From Nigrospora sphaerica (Eukaryota > Ascomycota > Sordariomycetes > Amphisphaeriales > Apiosporaceae), in the NCBI GenBank assembly GCA_018287875.1, contig JAGVVL010000011.1:1-64000 (forward strand): a stretch of DNA of 64,000 nucleotides, in the 5' to 3' direction. Positions 1 to 12,040 of this stretch are shown here, one piece after another; within the stretch, counting starts at the first letter, position 1, and each line of letters begins with the position of its first letter. The notes below the pieces were generated by a model that worked only from the letters and a program-made list of their open reading frames with translations, ran no database searches and was not told the DNA's origin. Both the position numbers and the translations under genes were made by a program.

Positions 1-1448
1 TGTAGCCTGCCGCTACCTGTCCGTTGCCTCGCCAGCATTCCTGTTGAGGTCCTTGCTCTGAGATCTTCCATTTCTTATCCTTTGTCCTGGATCCGAGTCC
101 TTTCCAGTTGTGTTCTGACATTATCTAGGACAACTGCATGAAAGAAGTGAGCCTAGGAGTTGGGCAAGAGCCAGCGAAAAACCCTGTAAGGCCGGAGATG
201 CGACAGCTCGTGGAAAGTAAGCGGGCAGAGTCACCGCATTGTCTTAGTGCCTATTACCCCAGCGTCGCCCGCGATACATTGTGTATACAAAGACGAAAGC
301 TTCGCAGCCCAGTATTAAGACATCCGGTAAGAACCATAGGAACAAGCCGATTCCAACAGCCCATAGAAACTCGCGCGGTGGTAGGTGCATACACAAATAG
401 CTCTGTAGCTCTTTGCATTCTCGCAAAATGGGCTACAGCCGAACTTCAGCCCAGACGCCCAGATCTAATTCCATTTTTCAGCTAGTTTCTGAGGTCCCTT
501 AGACGTCCAATTAGCTCCTAAATCTCCAGCAAGGAAAAAGTATATATAGGGCGAGGACCGTTTACCAACACAAGGATCCTTGTGGCTCGCCTTGTATTTG
601 CGACGGATGGTGGCTGAAGTGTGATGACTAAACAAACGGGAAGGAGTGGGAATAGGGAAAAAGAATTGTAGGGATTTTACGGTGCAAGGTGGAACCTTTT
701 ATCAGTAGAGCACCGGATTCATGGACCCGCAGCATCGTTCGGGAGGAGGAATTTGGAGATCGAACCACCCCTGTAGTAAGCAGAGCTTCCATCCACTTTG
801 TGTCAGGCGACCCTACACCTAACGCAATTTTGAAATCAAGATCCGATTGGGTTTTCTGGGTCTCCACTTAACCCCACTTTTGGTTTCTCTGGACTGGACG
901 GATCAACCGGCACGCGATTTCACGTCAGGTGTCAGAGCGGTGTGGGCAGGTTACGGGGTCCTGATCTAGCTGGACAACCAGCACGAACGGAAGAACTTAG
1001 ATAACCAGACGAATACTGTCCAGCGGCGGCGACCAGAGGTGCTCCTCCATCCAGTCGATTTCCAGATTCAGTGAAGCTTTATCCCATTAAAGCATAAAGA
1101 ACCGAGGTAATACAATACTACAGATGGCACCGTAGCGCTGCAGTGGCCTAGCCACAGAACAAACCAGACCTGATAGAGTCCGTAAAGGGGTTTCCACGTC
1201 AAAAACTGCTTTGAGGGAAAGATAAGAACAAGGGGTAGCTTCCTAGACAATGTGCACTTCTGTGGCAATCACAGAACATCGACCAGGCCTAAAGAACAAT
1301 TGGTACCGACTAGCCTCAAGGAAAAATAACCGCCAAATCATCCTTGTCGCGATTAGTGGGGTACCTGTCGTAACGGTTCTACCAGACTGACAGCCAGGAC
1401 CGTTCCATCAGTGTACTCTTATGTTCCTATTTTGACTTAGTCTGTTTG
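1..1448. other. No gene recognised (left edge)
   Basis: I see no coding sequence, intron-exon pattern or RNA gene here. The short open frames overlap each other on both strands and show no recognisable domain. The stretch ends at the outer edge of the chromovirus 3' LTR. It may be older transposon debris, but nothing in it supports a specific call. Confidence 0.5.
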
Positions 1449-1631
1449 TGATATGGTGAAGACTGGGGTGAAGGGGAAAGATGATGTATTCCGTCCGCCG
1501 GCCACGAAGTGGCTGTCAGGCAGGAAACTATCTATGGTGCGATATCCCAACTAGGTAGGTGGGGTAGCAGGACCCCTCCTTGACAAGGATACCGCACCTT
1601 ATTGCTGTTTACCTACCCCCGCCACGTATCA
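1449..1631 (-). repeat. 3' LTR of the chromovirus
   Basis: This 183-bp block is a near-identical inverted copy of the 185-bp block at 24535-24719. Read on the minus strand it starts TGATAC and ends TATCA, the TG..CA form expected of an LTR. It lies just past the end of the minus-strand pol gene, where a 3' LTR should be. The other copy has a 5-bp target duplication, which supports the LTR call. The matching 5' LTR was not found in the window. Confidence 0.85.
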
Positions 1632-1709
1632 AATGCCGGCCTCTAAAGCAAAGCATGTCGCTGTCCTCAGCGATCCTCCGTATCATACAATTCAAAGTCC
1701 ATGGAGGCC

Positions 1710-4700
1710 TCAAGCCTTCGCCTCGCGCTGTCGGCCGCGACGTCGTAGCGTCTCCAATCCTCGCTCTCGTCGCTGGGCCTCTGCACCTCCGTGGCGCTCC
1801 CAGTATTCGCCGATCAGCTCAGTGGCCCCAACAAGGTCCGTCTCATGTTGCCAGACATTGTACTCATGGCCATAGCCAAGCCATTTCAGGAGATACCCAG
1901 GCCTCTCCTTTCGCTTGCTTCGGCGATGCTTAAGGATTGCCTCCACTTCGTATTCATCGTCAGCGCGGGGCTGGTCGTCTCGGACGGGACCCGGGGAGGC
2001 GTCGTTCGCTGGAAAGGGTCTCGCCTTCGGCGCTAGGCGACAAGTGGGCAATGGAGATAACCGAATGGATCCGAGAGTTGGGCGGAATGTCGAGTCGATA
2101 CGCCAGCCGCCGGACGCGCTCCAGCACCTTGTATGGGCCAGCGCGTTGCTGAGAGTAGGCCTTGGACGGGCGTCCTGGCAAGCGGTATCCATGATGGAGA
2201 CGAAGGAAAACCATGTCGCCGACGTCGAATTCCAGTAGTCGGTGCCGGTTGTCGTACCTCAACTTAGCTTGTGCTGCCGCAAAATCCATTGCCAATTGGG
2301 CATCCTGCCGAACATATGGTCTCAGAAAGCGAACGTCAGGCAACGGTGTATCATCACCAGTCCCAGTGACCACGTTCAGTGGTCCGGGCAGCTTGTATCC
2401 GAAAAGGTACTCGTGAGCGGACATGCCTGTGGTGCTGCTGTTGTGAGCATTGTTGAGGCTCCACTGAAGGCTGGGGATGACGTCAATTCAAGGCTCATCT
2501 GGGTGCTCAAACTGGTGGCAGCGGACGGCAATCTCGACTGTCTGGTTTTTCCGTTCCGACAGGCCGTCAGCTTGTGGGTGGTATGCCGTTGTCATCAAAA
2601 GCTTGGTTCCCAGTGAGGACCACAATCCTTTCCAGAACTCCGACGTGAACTTCCGGTCTCGGTCGGACACGATGCCCGAAGGGATGCCCCAGTCTGCCAG
2701 CACCAGGAACTGCGTGAGTGGGGTTCCCCAGTCCCTCGCGGTGTAGGTGGCATGTCCAGGGATCAAGGCTGTCCGCTTGGAAACAGGGCAGGAGACCGTC
2801 ATCAGCTGGTCGTATTGGGCATGGTCCGTCTTCAGCTGCCAGGGTGTGCCCTTGTTGTCCACGCTGGGTAATCCGACGATAAAATCGATCGCGATGGTCT
2901 TCATGGGCACGGGATCGTGTCGAATTGGCTGATAATCGCCCGCCGGTCTGTTCCGATCGGTCTGATTAACTTCGCAAACAGGACAGTGCTGGACGTATTT
3001 CTTGACCATGTACGTCTTCCTGCGAATGGCCAGTCCGTCCAGTTCCTTGAGCATTCGGTTCTGTCCGAAATGATGCTTATCGTCATGCGCGGCCTCTAGG
3101 AATTGCTGGACCATTGCCTGTGGGACACAGAGGCGTCTACCTTGAGAGTGTTGTCCAACATGGTATAGGAGTCCGTTAACGATCTCAAACATGTATCCGG
3201 GGCGACGGAAGGTCTGGTCAGTGTCCTCACTGACGACCTCGTTTGCTGGTTGTCGCAGTTCGTCCAGAATGGGACGCCAGTGTGTGTCTTTGCCATAAGC
3301 CTCAGCTATTCCGCGTCGGAGATTGTCGTCCATCAAGGCCTCGGTCGTCAGCCAAATGTTGTCAAGGATCACCCCGTCGTCCTCGGGCTGGTCGTCTTTC
3401 GTCTTCAGGCGCGACAGCGCGTCCGGTACCAAATTGAGACGTCCTGCTAGATGGAAGACACGGCACTGGTATTGCGACAAGTAAATGGACGCGTTAACCA
3501 GACGTCTGTTGGCGCGATCTGTGCTGGTTGTGTTCAGCGACGTCTGCTCGACGATGCCCTTCGTGGCGGAGTGGTCTGTCAAAACGACCGGTGGCTCGTT
3601 GCAGGATTGGATGACCGTCCTGGCCCTTTTGGAGGCCCAAACCAATGCTGCCACTTCAAGCTCCGATGGGCCATATCGTTGCTCAGCGGGCGTCAAGCTT
3701 CGACTCATGAACATAACAGGTTGGACCTCTGTCGACGGAATAGGTGTTCCGGGTGTCCAGCGGTAAGACGGCGTGGTGTGGAACAGCATGACGCCAAAAC
3801 CTCTCTCCAGGGATCCGTCAACCTGGACGTACAACTGTCGGTTGGGGTCGTGATGGTAGACCATGTTGTGCGATGTCAAAGCCTTCTGGAGTTCCTCAAA
3901 CGAAGCCAGTTCCTCAGGTGACGGCTCGAAGAACGTTCTGCGACAGTATGCTTGTCGTTTGCCTGGATTCCCAGCCGGTGTTTCACCCGTGGCTCGACCT
4001 GCCGCCAACAACTGTGTCTTGCGCTTCTGGAGAGGTTCCGCGAGCTGCGCGTAGTACGGAATGAGATGTCGGAGGAAACCGGTCGCACCTAGGTATTGCT
4101 CGAGAGCTGTCAAGTTCTTTGGGAATGCCAGCTTGCCCAACGCCTCCAACCGTTGTGCCGTTGTAGCCATGCCAAGACTGTCCACCTTGAATCCGAGGAG
4201 CTCGATAGAAGGGTAGCCTAGATGGCTCTTTTGCGGGGAAAAGGCGATGTTCTTCGACGCGAAGAGGTTGAAGATGGTCGCGAGGTGTCGGATATGGTCC
4301 TCCATCGTCTCTGAGAAGACCACGATGTCGTCAATGAAGGCCCGGCAGTAATCCTTGTGGTCGTCAAGTAGTCGATCCATGAACCGCTGGGCGTATGCTG
4401 GGCTATTTCGGAAGCCCATCATGGCAACGTGCGATTGCTCCAGTCCTCTGGCTGTGACCATGGTGAACCTGTTGCGAAAGGCCGGGTGGACGAGAAATTG
4501 GTGAAAAAGCCGGTCGCATCCAGAATGGACACGAACTTGCGACCGCGAATGCTGGAAATGACTTCCGCTTGTAAGGGTAGTGGATAGTTGTCGGGAACTG
4601 CGACCTTATTCAAGGCTCGCAGGTCGACCACAGCGCGGCCCTTCTGCTGTTGCGTCAACTCCTTTCCCTCCGCGTGGGTTCGGTGGACCACAAAGACGGG

Positions 4701-6230
4701 GTGCGCGAATGGCATCGGCTGTGTAACGAAACTCATCCGTCCCTGAGCATGGAGCTTGTCATAGATCTCGTCAAGAAGCTTGCGGTCTTTGGCGCTCAGA
4801 GGATAGGGTCTGGAATTGAGCTTGTGGTTCTGCCAGCCGTCGACAAGGGGAATTTTCATTTGGTCTTCCAAGGGAACATCAATCGGTCCCTTATCGACCC
4901 ACAGCTTCGGGACGTCAGCGACGACTTTCCTTAGTCTGTGAGCGAACTCTGAATCCGCGGCGTAGATGTAAACACCCTCGGGCGTCCGAATCTCTGGGAC
5001 ATCGACAGGCTTGTGAATGCCCAATGCGGTGGTCCGTTCATCTCGGCGAAGGTCCTGCACGCCAGGGGCTTCCATCGCCGATTTAGATGCTGCATTTATC
5101 ATGTTGTATACAGCATCCGAGAGAGGAGTATCGGTCGGTCGCTCGGACGGTCGGTCGGTCGGGATCGTCGGTGCTGCAGTGGCCAGAGCCGTCATGTCCG
5201 TTTGTTGGCAGGTATCAAGGTCAGCGATTGAATCTGTGGCAATTGCGTGTATCAAAGGGGTCAGGTTGAACTCAGCGCTTGGATAGACAGGAGCGGTCTG
5301 CGTGGCCATTGCCATGCCATCACCAAGGTCTGTCTTTATGCCAGTCGCCTGCGTTGGCATCATCGCGGCTACCGCCAGCGCGGAGAATGCTGCCTTCCAG
5401 GTGCTTGCGAAGGCTCCGTGTATCGTGTCTTTTTCTTTAATCATGCCCAACTTAGCATGTTTCCGGACGACGACTGGGTCATCGGTAGTGTTCGTGGCCA
5501 CCACGACTTGTGGGGTCTTGCCATCAATCAAACTGTTGACTGCCACGACATGGCTGGCTTCGAACACAAAATCCCGGTCGCTTGGTAACGCTTTGTACTC
5601 CGCTGCCAGGTAGACCGTCTCAGCTGGCATGATGATAACCTTCTTCTTGTTCTCAACTCGTCGGACACAAGGGTTTGCTGTCAGCTGGACCTGGAACAAG
5701 ACTTGGAACTGCAGTTTCTGGAAATTAAGGGTGTGTGTCGCGTAGTTGATGACTGTCGCGTGAGGGTCCAGAAGCATATTGCCAATGAGGAGGTTAGGAG
5801 CCAGCTCCGGCAGAACCCATCCCTCAAGGTCAAACCTCATGATCTCAGGGCCCGAAACTCCCTTGCCTGGTAAGTAGACTGAAAACTTAGCCCACTCAGT
5901 GACCTTCGTTTTGCCTTTGCCAACGCCGCTCAGTGTTGCGTGCCTTGTCTCGATGGTATGTTCCAGTGTCTTGAGGAAGTTTTGCCCAACAATAGTTCGT
6001 CCGGAGCCTGGGTCACAACAGATCTCCACGTCTTGCGCGTCTGGTCGAGGTCGTGCCTTGACACGTAGGTAGGTGTAACTGAGCTTGGCGGAATGCCGGT
6101 CGTCGAGCCTCGGTGCCCTGCGCACCTTGGTTCCAGTCGGTGTGTCTACAGCCTCAACAGGTAGGTCACACGCTCCATCCGTCGAAGCCGCCTGGCTGAA
6201 CAAGTAGTTACGGGTGTCATTTATGCGCAT
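1710..6230 (-). pseudogene. Chromovirus pol polyprotein (PR-RT-RH-IN-chromodomain), frameshifted
   Basis: The polyprotein copies element RNA and integrates the DNA. The first open block (6230-4419) has a retropepsin-like DPGSG site followed later by an LIGN motif, then the start of reverse transcriptase (VVDLRALNK). A frame break near 4480-4460 separates it from the second block (4461-2488), which carries FIDD, the RT catalytic box, then RNase H (QVDGS), a CPVC zinc-binding element and an integrase core with IDFIVGLP and DRDRKFTS. Blocks at 2424-1960 and 2192-1710 encode the C-terminal tail and a chromodomain around YLLKWLGYG. Gag is absent. The breaks are single-base type and the domains are otherwise well preserved, so decay is recent or partly technical. 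Confidence 0.85.
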
Positions 6231-6413
6231 GGAAGTTTCTAGGTGAACTCATATTCAGCTCAATAAATGGCTATGTCTTTATCTAAGAACTCCATGTTCG
6301 AGATGGTCTTGTAATTCATTGGCTTAGACGTTGTGATTAAGGTTTTTACGTTGTTTCTTTCTATCTACTTAATGTGCATCTTTTGGGGTCAAATCTACCG
6401 CCGGCCTTTTAAT

Positions 6414-6427
6414 ACAACGGTTCCTTC
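6414..6427. repeat. Target-site duplication, left copy, of LINE A
   Basis: The 14-bp sequence acaacggttccttc occurs here and again at 12027-12040, exactly flanking the LINE and its tail. It fixes the outer limits of the insertion as 6428-12026. Confidence 0.9.
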
Positions 6428-6734
6428 CTGGAAAAAACTTTTTCGAAACCGACCCCACATAGCGATAACTTCACAACCACGACTCTATAAGCTACCGGAT
6501 AGCCCGGAAACTGTTCCTAGGGCTTCATTTAGCCTAGAAATGGTCGATTCACCACCCTCGAGGCAAAGCGCGGGTGGTGGGAGCCGCTATAGGCCCGCCC
6601 CACCCCCGAGCCGTCACCTCCGGACTCAAGAACACCATCGCCAGACAGCATTACAACACCTGGACGCAGTCCAGAGGATATACACAGCACTATAAACGAC
6701 TTTAAACGCTTCCTAGCTGGTGAAGTCAACATTG

Positions 6735-7893
6735 CGGCCTTAGCCGCAGCGGTTCAAGTCGCCATTCCGGTCCTAGAGACGGCGGCCAAGGAATCGGACA
6801 ACCAGCCCAGCGTCGAAAGACGTATCAATGCTATCGAGAACACGCTGCAAGCTATCTATAAGGAAATCAAAGCTCCTAAGACGTACGCTGCAGCCGCTAC
6901 TGCCCTTAACGCCGCCCCAGCGCCCAGGGCCCCCAGGTAGCCAAGACTCTGCCTCCTCGACACGAACGGGAGGTAACGGTCAAGGCCGCAGGAACTAAAG
7001 GCCGCACCTACGAAGAGATCGTGCGGAAAGTTAACGCAGTAACAGGTAAAGAAACAGCAATAGCCGCACGGAAGCTTCCCAGCGGAGACTATGCTATTAC
7101 CTGCAAGACATCAGAAGAGAAGCGACAACTGGAAACCGACCGGGCTTGGACCACCGAGGCCTTCGGAGAGAACGCCTCTATCCAGAAGAGAAAGATCCTG
7201 GTGGTGGCCCATGGCATCAACAAGGAGGCCATAGAGACGAACCAAGGGCAGCTAGGAGTCCAACTCCGGAACCAGCCCGGCGGCCCTATCGACGTCCTAG
7301 AGGCCAAGCCCTCGCAACGCTAAGACCTCGTCTAGGAAGGTCACGGCCCTATATATTGCAGTACCCACGGTTCAACAAGCGGAACAGCTATGCCGAGACG
7401 GCCTTATTTGGCAGTATGGCTACTATCCATGCGAGCCCTTCGCCGAAGGAGCCCAGCTTAAGCAGTGCTACCACTGCTACCGCTATGGACATATCGCCCG
7501 TGTCTGCCGCCACGCACGTAGGTGCGGGCTCTGCTCTTCAACAAAGCATGACGACAAAGAATGCCCAGAAGCCGAGAATAAGAGCCGGTACTGCTGTCCA
7601 GCATGCCGAGGACCACACACTGCGTGGTCCAAGGAGTGTCCAGTCCGCCAGGAGCAGGTCCAGATCGCCAAGGCTACTTATGTCACGAGACCGAAGGGAT
7701 TCGCACTGCCCTCGCAAGAACCCCTAAGCCAACAGCCGAGGACTGGCAGACAGTACAGCCGCGGAAGCGTCGAGCAACCAGCTTCCGTACTAGAAGCACT
7801 GGCAGAGCCCGCAGCAGAACCCATGAAGAGACAGACAACATGGACGTCGAAACACCGGAGTCAACACTAAACAGCATCCACGCTCGACCATGA
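6735..7893 (+). pseudogene. LINE A ORF1 (gag-like RNA-binding protein), frameshifted
   Basis: This would encode the nucleic-acid-binding partner of the retrotransposition complex. The reading frame changes several times, so it is broken. The recognisable part includes a CX2CX4HX4C zinc knuckle near 7468-7510 (CYHCYRYGHIARVC), followed by a second cysteine cluster. The start is uncertain because the sequence before about 6745 does not match the sister element at 17999-23618. Its stop codon overlaps the ORF2 start as ATGA at 7890-7893, an arrangement that suggests ORF2 is translated by termination and re-initiation. Confidence 0.75.
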
Positions 7894-10800
7894 CAACGCT
7901 AAGGATCCTACACTGGAACACGCAGAAAAGCAAGAAAGCACAGATCCCGGCAGTCGATGCCATCTCCGAAGAGTACGACGTCCTAGCTATCCAAGAGCCC
8001 TGGCGAAACCCACATATGCCGACCACCTACTGCCCGAGATCCTCTCCGTACTACCTTCTTTATGCCGCCGAGGGAGGCAGAGCTTGCATCTACATTAATA
8101 AGAAGCACCCCCAGCGCAGTGGACTTATAAGGCGCAATCAGATAGGTGCAACATCACGATCCAGTTGCCAGATGGTCCTATAACAGTCATCTGCGTATAC
8201 TCGCCTCCTCCTGGATCGATTAGCAGATCAGACCTGCCAGCTATCGAAGCCCTCCTTACCGGTCCCCAGCTAGGACGAACAGTCCTCGTAGGAGACTTTA
8301 ACGTTTACCACCCTATCTGGGGAGGATACAACATTAGACCTCATAAGGCAGCCGATAAGCTACTCCAGCTAGCAGAATCCTGGAGACTCCAGCTTATCAC
8401 TCCCCTGGAACACCGACATGGACTCGAAGAGGGTGCATGGACTCCACGATCGACCTGGCGTGGGCCACGGACGATCTCCGAGCTGCCTACGACGGGTACG
8501 CCCCATATGCTGGATCCGATCACCTCCCCCAGGTGATACGCGTGGCTGGACCTCAAAACGACCCCCAGAACAAGCCACGGCGCAGCTGGAAAACAGCTGA
8601 CTATAACCAAGCGAAGGCCGAGGCGACACACCTTCCGCAGCCAGGGCTACTCGAGACACCGGGGAAAATCGATAAATACACCGAAACGTTAACTAAGGAG
8701 CTAACTCGGATAGCCGACCTAGTTGCCCCCTCCGCCACTCTAAGGGGAGAGGCAAGGCATGGTGGAACCACGAAACAAAAGAAGCTATAGAGGAGGAGAG
8801 ACGAGCCCAGCGAACATGGCTATCCGATAGGACAGACGCAGCCTGGCGAGCTCTTCGGCAAGCATCCCTTACGAAAAAGAAAACGATCCGCACTGCAAAG
8901 ACAGCGACCTGGAGAAACATGCTTCACGAGGCCTCTAGCCAGCCATCTGGCGTCTGGAACATCGCGAGATGGGCCAGAACCGAAGGAGCCGCACCGCCGC
9001 TACCTCCAGCCGTCCCCACGCTTCACACACCGCGAGGCGAAGCAACGACCCATAAGGAGAAAACGGAGGCCTTCCGAGAGAGGTTTTACCCTCTCCCTAA
9101 GGCCATGCATACCGGCTTCCGTATAACAAACCGGCTCGCAGCGCCTCTTGACATCGACGGCGAGGTGACAGCGGAGCAGGTCCAAGACGTCTTAAGCAAG
9201 GCAGGCCAGTGGAAAGCACCTGGACCAGACCAGCTTCCGAACGGATTCCTTAAGCGCTTAGGAAAGCCCCTCTTCCAGGCCTTAGCCTCCCTAGCGGAAG
9301 CATGCTGGCGTATAGGATACTATCCAACAGCGTTCCGGAAAGCAGTGACCGTTATCCTCCGGAAACCAGGAAAGCAGCCAAACGAGTACCACCAAGCCGG
9401 CGGATGGAGACCTATCGCGCTACTTAACACCATGGGGAAGGTGATCGAGAGCCTGCTGGCGCAACGGCTAGCCAGCTTTGCGGAAGAAAACGGGCTGCTC
9501 CCGGACGAACAGATGGGGAACCGAAAGGGCCGCTCCACGGAAACGGCCTTACGGCTGCTAACGGACCTAGTCCGAACAGCCTGGAAGCATGGAGGTGTAG
9601 CAACCCTTCTATCGCTGGATATCTCAGGCGCTTTCGACTCCGTTGACCATAGAAGGCTCCTTGCCAACTTACGCGCGTTATGGATCCCTATATGGACCAT
9701 TAACTGGATCCGAAGCTTCCTATCCGACCGATCTACCACGCTGTTTTTCGACGGCCAGGAATCGGACGAGATCCTAGTCCCAGCAGGCGTCCCGCAGGGC
9801 TCACCCCTATCGCCCATCCTCTTCTGCCTCTATACAGCCGGTCTCTATAAGGCTCTCCGCGCTGTACCAGGGATAGCCACTATAGCCTTCGCAGACGACA
9901 CGAACCTCGTGGGCTTCGGCTTAGACCCAGAGCAGACCTGCGAGCGGCTGGAAGCCGCTCATAGGGTCTGCAAAGAATGGGCAGTCAGCCACGGCATGAC
10001 CTTCGCAGTTAGGAAATACCACTTAGTCCACTTCTCCCGAAAACGAAAAGGTCCGGACATAAAGATAGCCCTAGAAGGCCACGAAATCGAACCAGAAGAC
10101 TCCTGTCGCGTCCTTGGCGTCCAGGTAGATAGGCGTCTCCGCTGGGATGCCCATATCCAGTCGATATCGAAGAAGATGGCCACGCAGGTCTATGCGCTAA
10201 ACCGGATAGCCGGCTCGACATGGGGTGCGTCTCTTCAGCGAGCCCGCCAAGTCTACACAGCTGTCGTACGGTCTGCTATAGGATACGGAGCCTCAGAATG
10301 GCACCATCACATCTCGAAAAGCAGGGCTAAGACACTAGGCGATATTCAGACCGAGTGCCTCCGCAAAGTCACAGGGGCCTTCAAGGCGACAGCAGCTACG
10401 ACACTAGAAACAGAAGCCTACGTATCACCCCTAGACGTATGGCTGAACAAAAGAGTGGCGGCGTCGGAAGAGAGGCTCCAACAGCCGCGTATCGCATCAC
10501 TTATCCAAACTAGATGCGACATGGCAGCTAAGTGGATCCTAACAAGGCCGACTCGACGGCGCAGACCAACAGGTCCGGAAATCCCCGACCGCAAGAGATG
10601 GCTAGATATATGGCTAGCTGGAGACTCAGCACATAAGGCTGAGGAGAGAGACTGGCTTCAAAGATGGCAACAAGCGCAGCAAAATCGAGCAGCACGAACC
10701 CCAGCAGCAACTAAGATGCCGCCAGACAAGCACGTCCTCAAGCTCCATAAGGGACTCCATAAGGCCGAGAGCTCCATCCTTGTTCAAGCGAGGACTGGCA

Positions 10801-11075
10801 AGATTGGGCTGCGAGACTTCCTTTTTAAGCGTAGGGTCCCAGGCTTCGACAGCCCTTGGTGCGCCTGCGGTCAGGGCAGGGAGACCGTCCGGCATATCCT
10901 CGTTTTCTGCCCACGGGAAAGAGAAAGACGAGAGCATCTCGTCCAAGCTCTAGGAGAACCGATAGACACGGACAGGATGCTCGACACCCCAGGAAAAGCA
11001 GGAATCATCGCAAGATGGCTACTCCGCTCCGGAAGGCTGGACATGTTCCAGCTAGCGAATCAACTTATCAGCTAG
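7890..11075 (+). pseudogene. LINE A ORF2 (endonuclease-reverse transcriptase), frameshifted
   Basis: ORF2 nicks the target and copies element RNA. An apurinic-type endonuclease domain opens it (LRILHWNTQKSKK at 7896, and GDFNVYHPIWG near 8290), but this part is broken over several frames between 7890 and 8920. From 8919 to 11075 one long open frame carries reverse transcriptase (WRPIALLNT, DISGAFDSVDH, PQGSPLSPILF, and FADD as the catalytic box near 9890). It ends with a C-terminal domain containing CACGQGRETVRHILVFC, typical of this LINE clade. The frameshifts in the endonuclease make this copy non-autonomous as written. Confidence 0.85.
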
Positions 11076-11216
11076 GAAGCGGGCGCGCTGAGCCCGATCT
11101 CGGTATGGCAGGTCAAAGAGTAGATAGAAGCGGTACGACGCAGCGGAACCTGGGTTTTTCACCCGGCCGGACATCAGCCCGGAACGGTTTTCCTAGGCTA
11201 AGATGCGCAGGGGGTC

Positions 11217-11228
11217 CTCATGGCCTAG

Positions 11229-11230
<2 letters not shown>
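11217..11230. repeat. Target-site duplication, left copy, of the nested LINE fragment
   Basis: The 14 bases ctcatggcctagat occur here and at 11985-11998. They split the 3' end of LINE A into two halves that join perfectly when one copy is removed. The last base may belong to the tail instead. Confidence 0.85.
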
Positions 11231-11259
<29 letters not shown>

Positions 11260-11984
11260 TTACACCTAGCGACCTATCAAGGCCATGAGGACCCCTGCGC
11301 ATCTTAGCCTAGGAAAACCGTTCCGGGCTGACGTCCGGCCGGGTGAAAAACCTAGGTTCCGCTGCGTCGTACCGCTTCTATCTACTCTTTGACCTGCCAT
11401 ACCGAGATCGGGCTCAGCGCGCCCGCTTCCTAGCTGATAAGTTGATTCGCCAGCTGGAACATGTCTAGCCTGCCCGAGCGGAGTAGCCATCTCGCGATAA
11501 TTCCTGCTTTTCCTGGGGTGTCGAGCATCCTGTCCGTGTCTATCGGTCCTCCTAGAGCTTGGACGAGATGCTCTCGTCTTTCTCTCCCTTGGGCAGAAAA
11601 CGAGGATATGTCGGACGGTCTCCCTACCTTGACCGCAATCGCACCGTGGGCTGTCGAAGCCTGGGACCCTGCGTTTAAAGAGGAAGTCTCGCAGTCCGAT
11701 CTTGCCAGTCCTTGCCTGGACGAGGATCGAGCTCTCCGCCTTGTGGAGCCCCTTATGGAGCTTAAGGACATGCTTGTCCGGAGGCTTTTTAGTTATTGCT
11801 GGAGCTCGCGATGTCTGGTTTTGCCGCAGTGTCTGGCTTTGCTGCCATCTCTGGAGCCAGTCCCTCTCCTCGGCCTTGCTTGCCGACTCTCCGGCCAGCC
11901 ACACGTCTAGCCATCTCTTACGGTCAGGGACTTCCGGGCCTATCCGTCTGCGCCGTCGAGTCGGCCTTGTTAGGATCCACCTAG
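11231..11984 (-). mobile_element. 5'-truncated LINE copy inserted tail-to-tail inside LINE A
   Basis: This is a 754-bp minus-strand copy of the last part of the family 1 LINE, beginning at a point equivalent to about 10531 in LINE A. It ends in a TAA-repeat tail, which appears on the plus strand as a run of TTA at 11231-11258. It encodes only the C-terminal cysteine-rich end of ORF2. The direct duplication at 11217-11230 and 11985-11998 shows that it is an insertion and not an inversion of the host element. Confidence 0.9.
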
Positions 11985-12040
11985 CTCATGGCCTAGATAG
12001 GTCGCTAGGTGTAAGAACAATAATAAACAACGGTTCCTTC

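Larger units (their letters stand above)
1449..6230 (-). mobile_element. Ty3/Gypsy LTR retrotransposon (chromovirus), 5'-incomplete
   Basis: On the minus strand the order is retropepsin-like region, reverse transcriptase, RNase H, integrase, chromodomain and 3' LTR, which is the chromovirus order of the Ty3/Gypsy group. The gag gene and the 5' LTR are not recognisable upstream of 6230. The next 180 bases carry nothing clear, and then a LINE is inserted at 6428. The element is therefore truncated or rearranged at its 5' end. Several frame breaks make it non-autonomous as written. Confidence 0.85.
6428..12026 (+). mobile_element. LINE A (Tad-type non-LTR retrotransposon, family 1)
   Basis: This is a two-ORF non-LTR element ending in a short CAA/TAA tail and flanked by 14-bp target duplications (6414-6427 and 12027-12040). 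It contains a gag-like ORF1 with CCHC knuckles and an ORF2 with endonuclease, reverse transcriptase and a C-terminal cysteine-rich region. A second, inverted, 5'-truncated copy of the same family sits inside its 3' end (11231-11984). Its own length without that insert is about 4.8 kb. The same family appears on the minus strand at 17999-23618, but the 5' ends of the two copies do not match. Confidence 0.9.

Noticed and set aside
138..485. Open frame of 115 codons near the left edge
   Set aside because: No recognisable domain and composition unlike the real genes in the window.
11217..11998. Inversion of the LINE A 3' end
   Set aside because: The direct 14-bp duplication on both sides and the separate tail show an insertion of a second copy.
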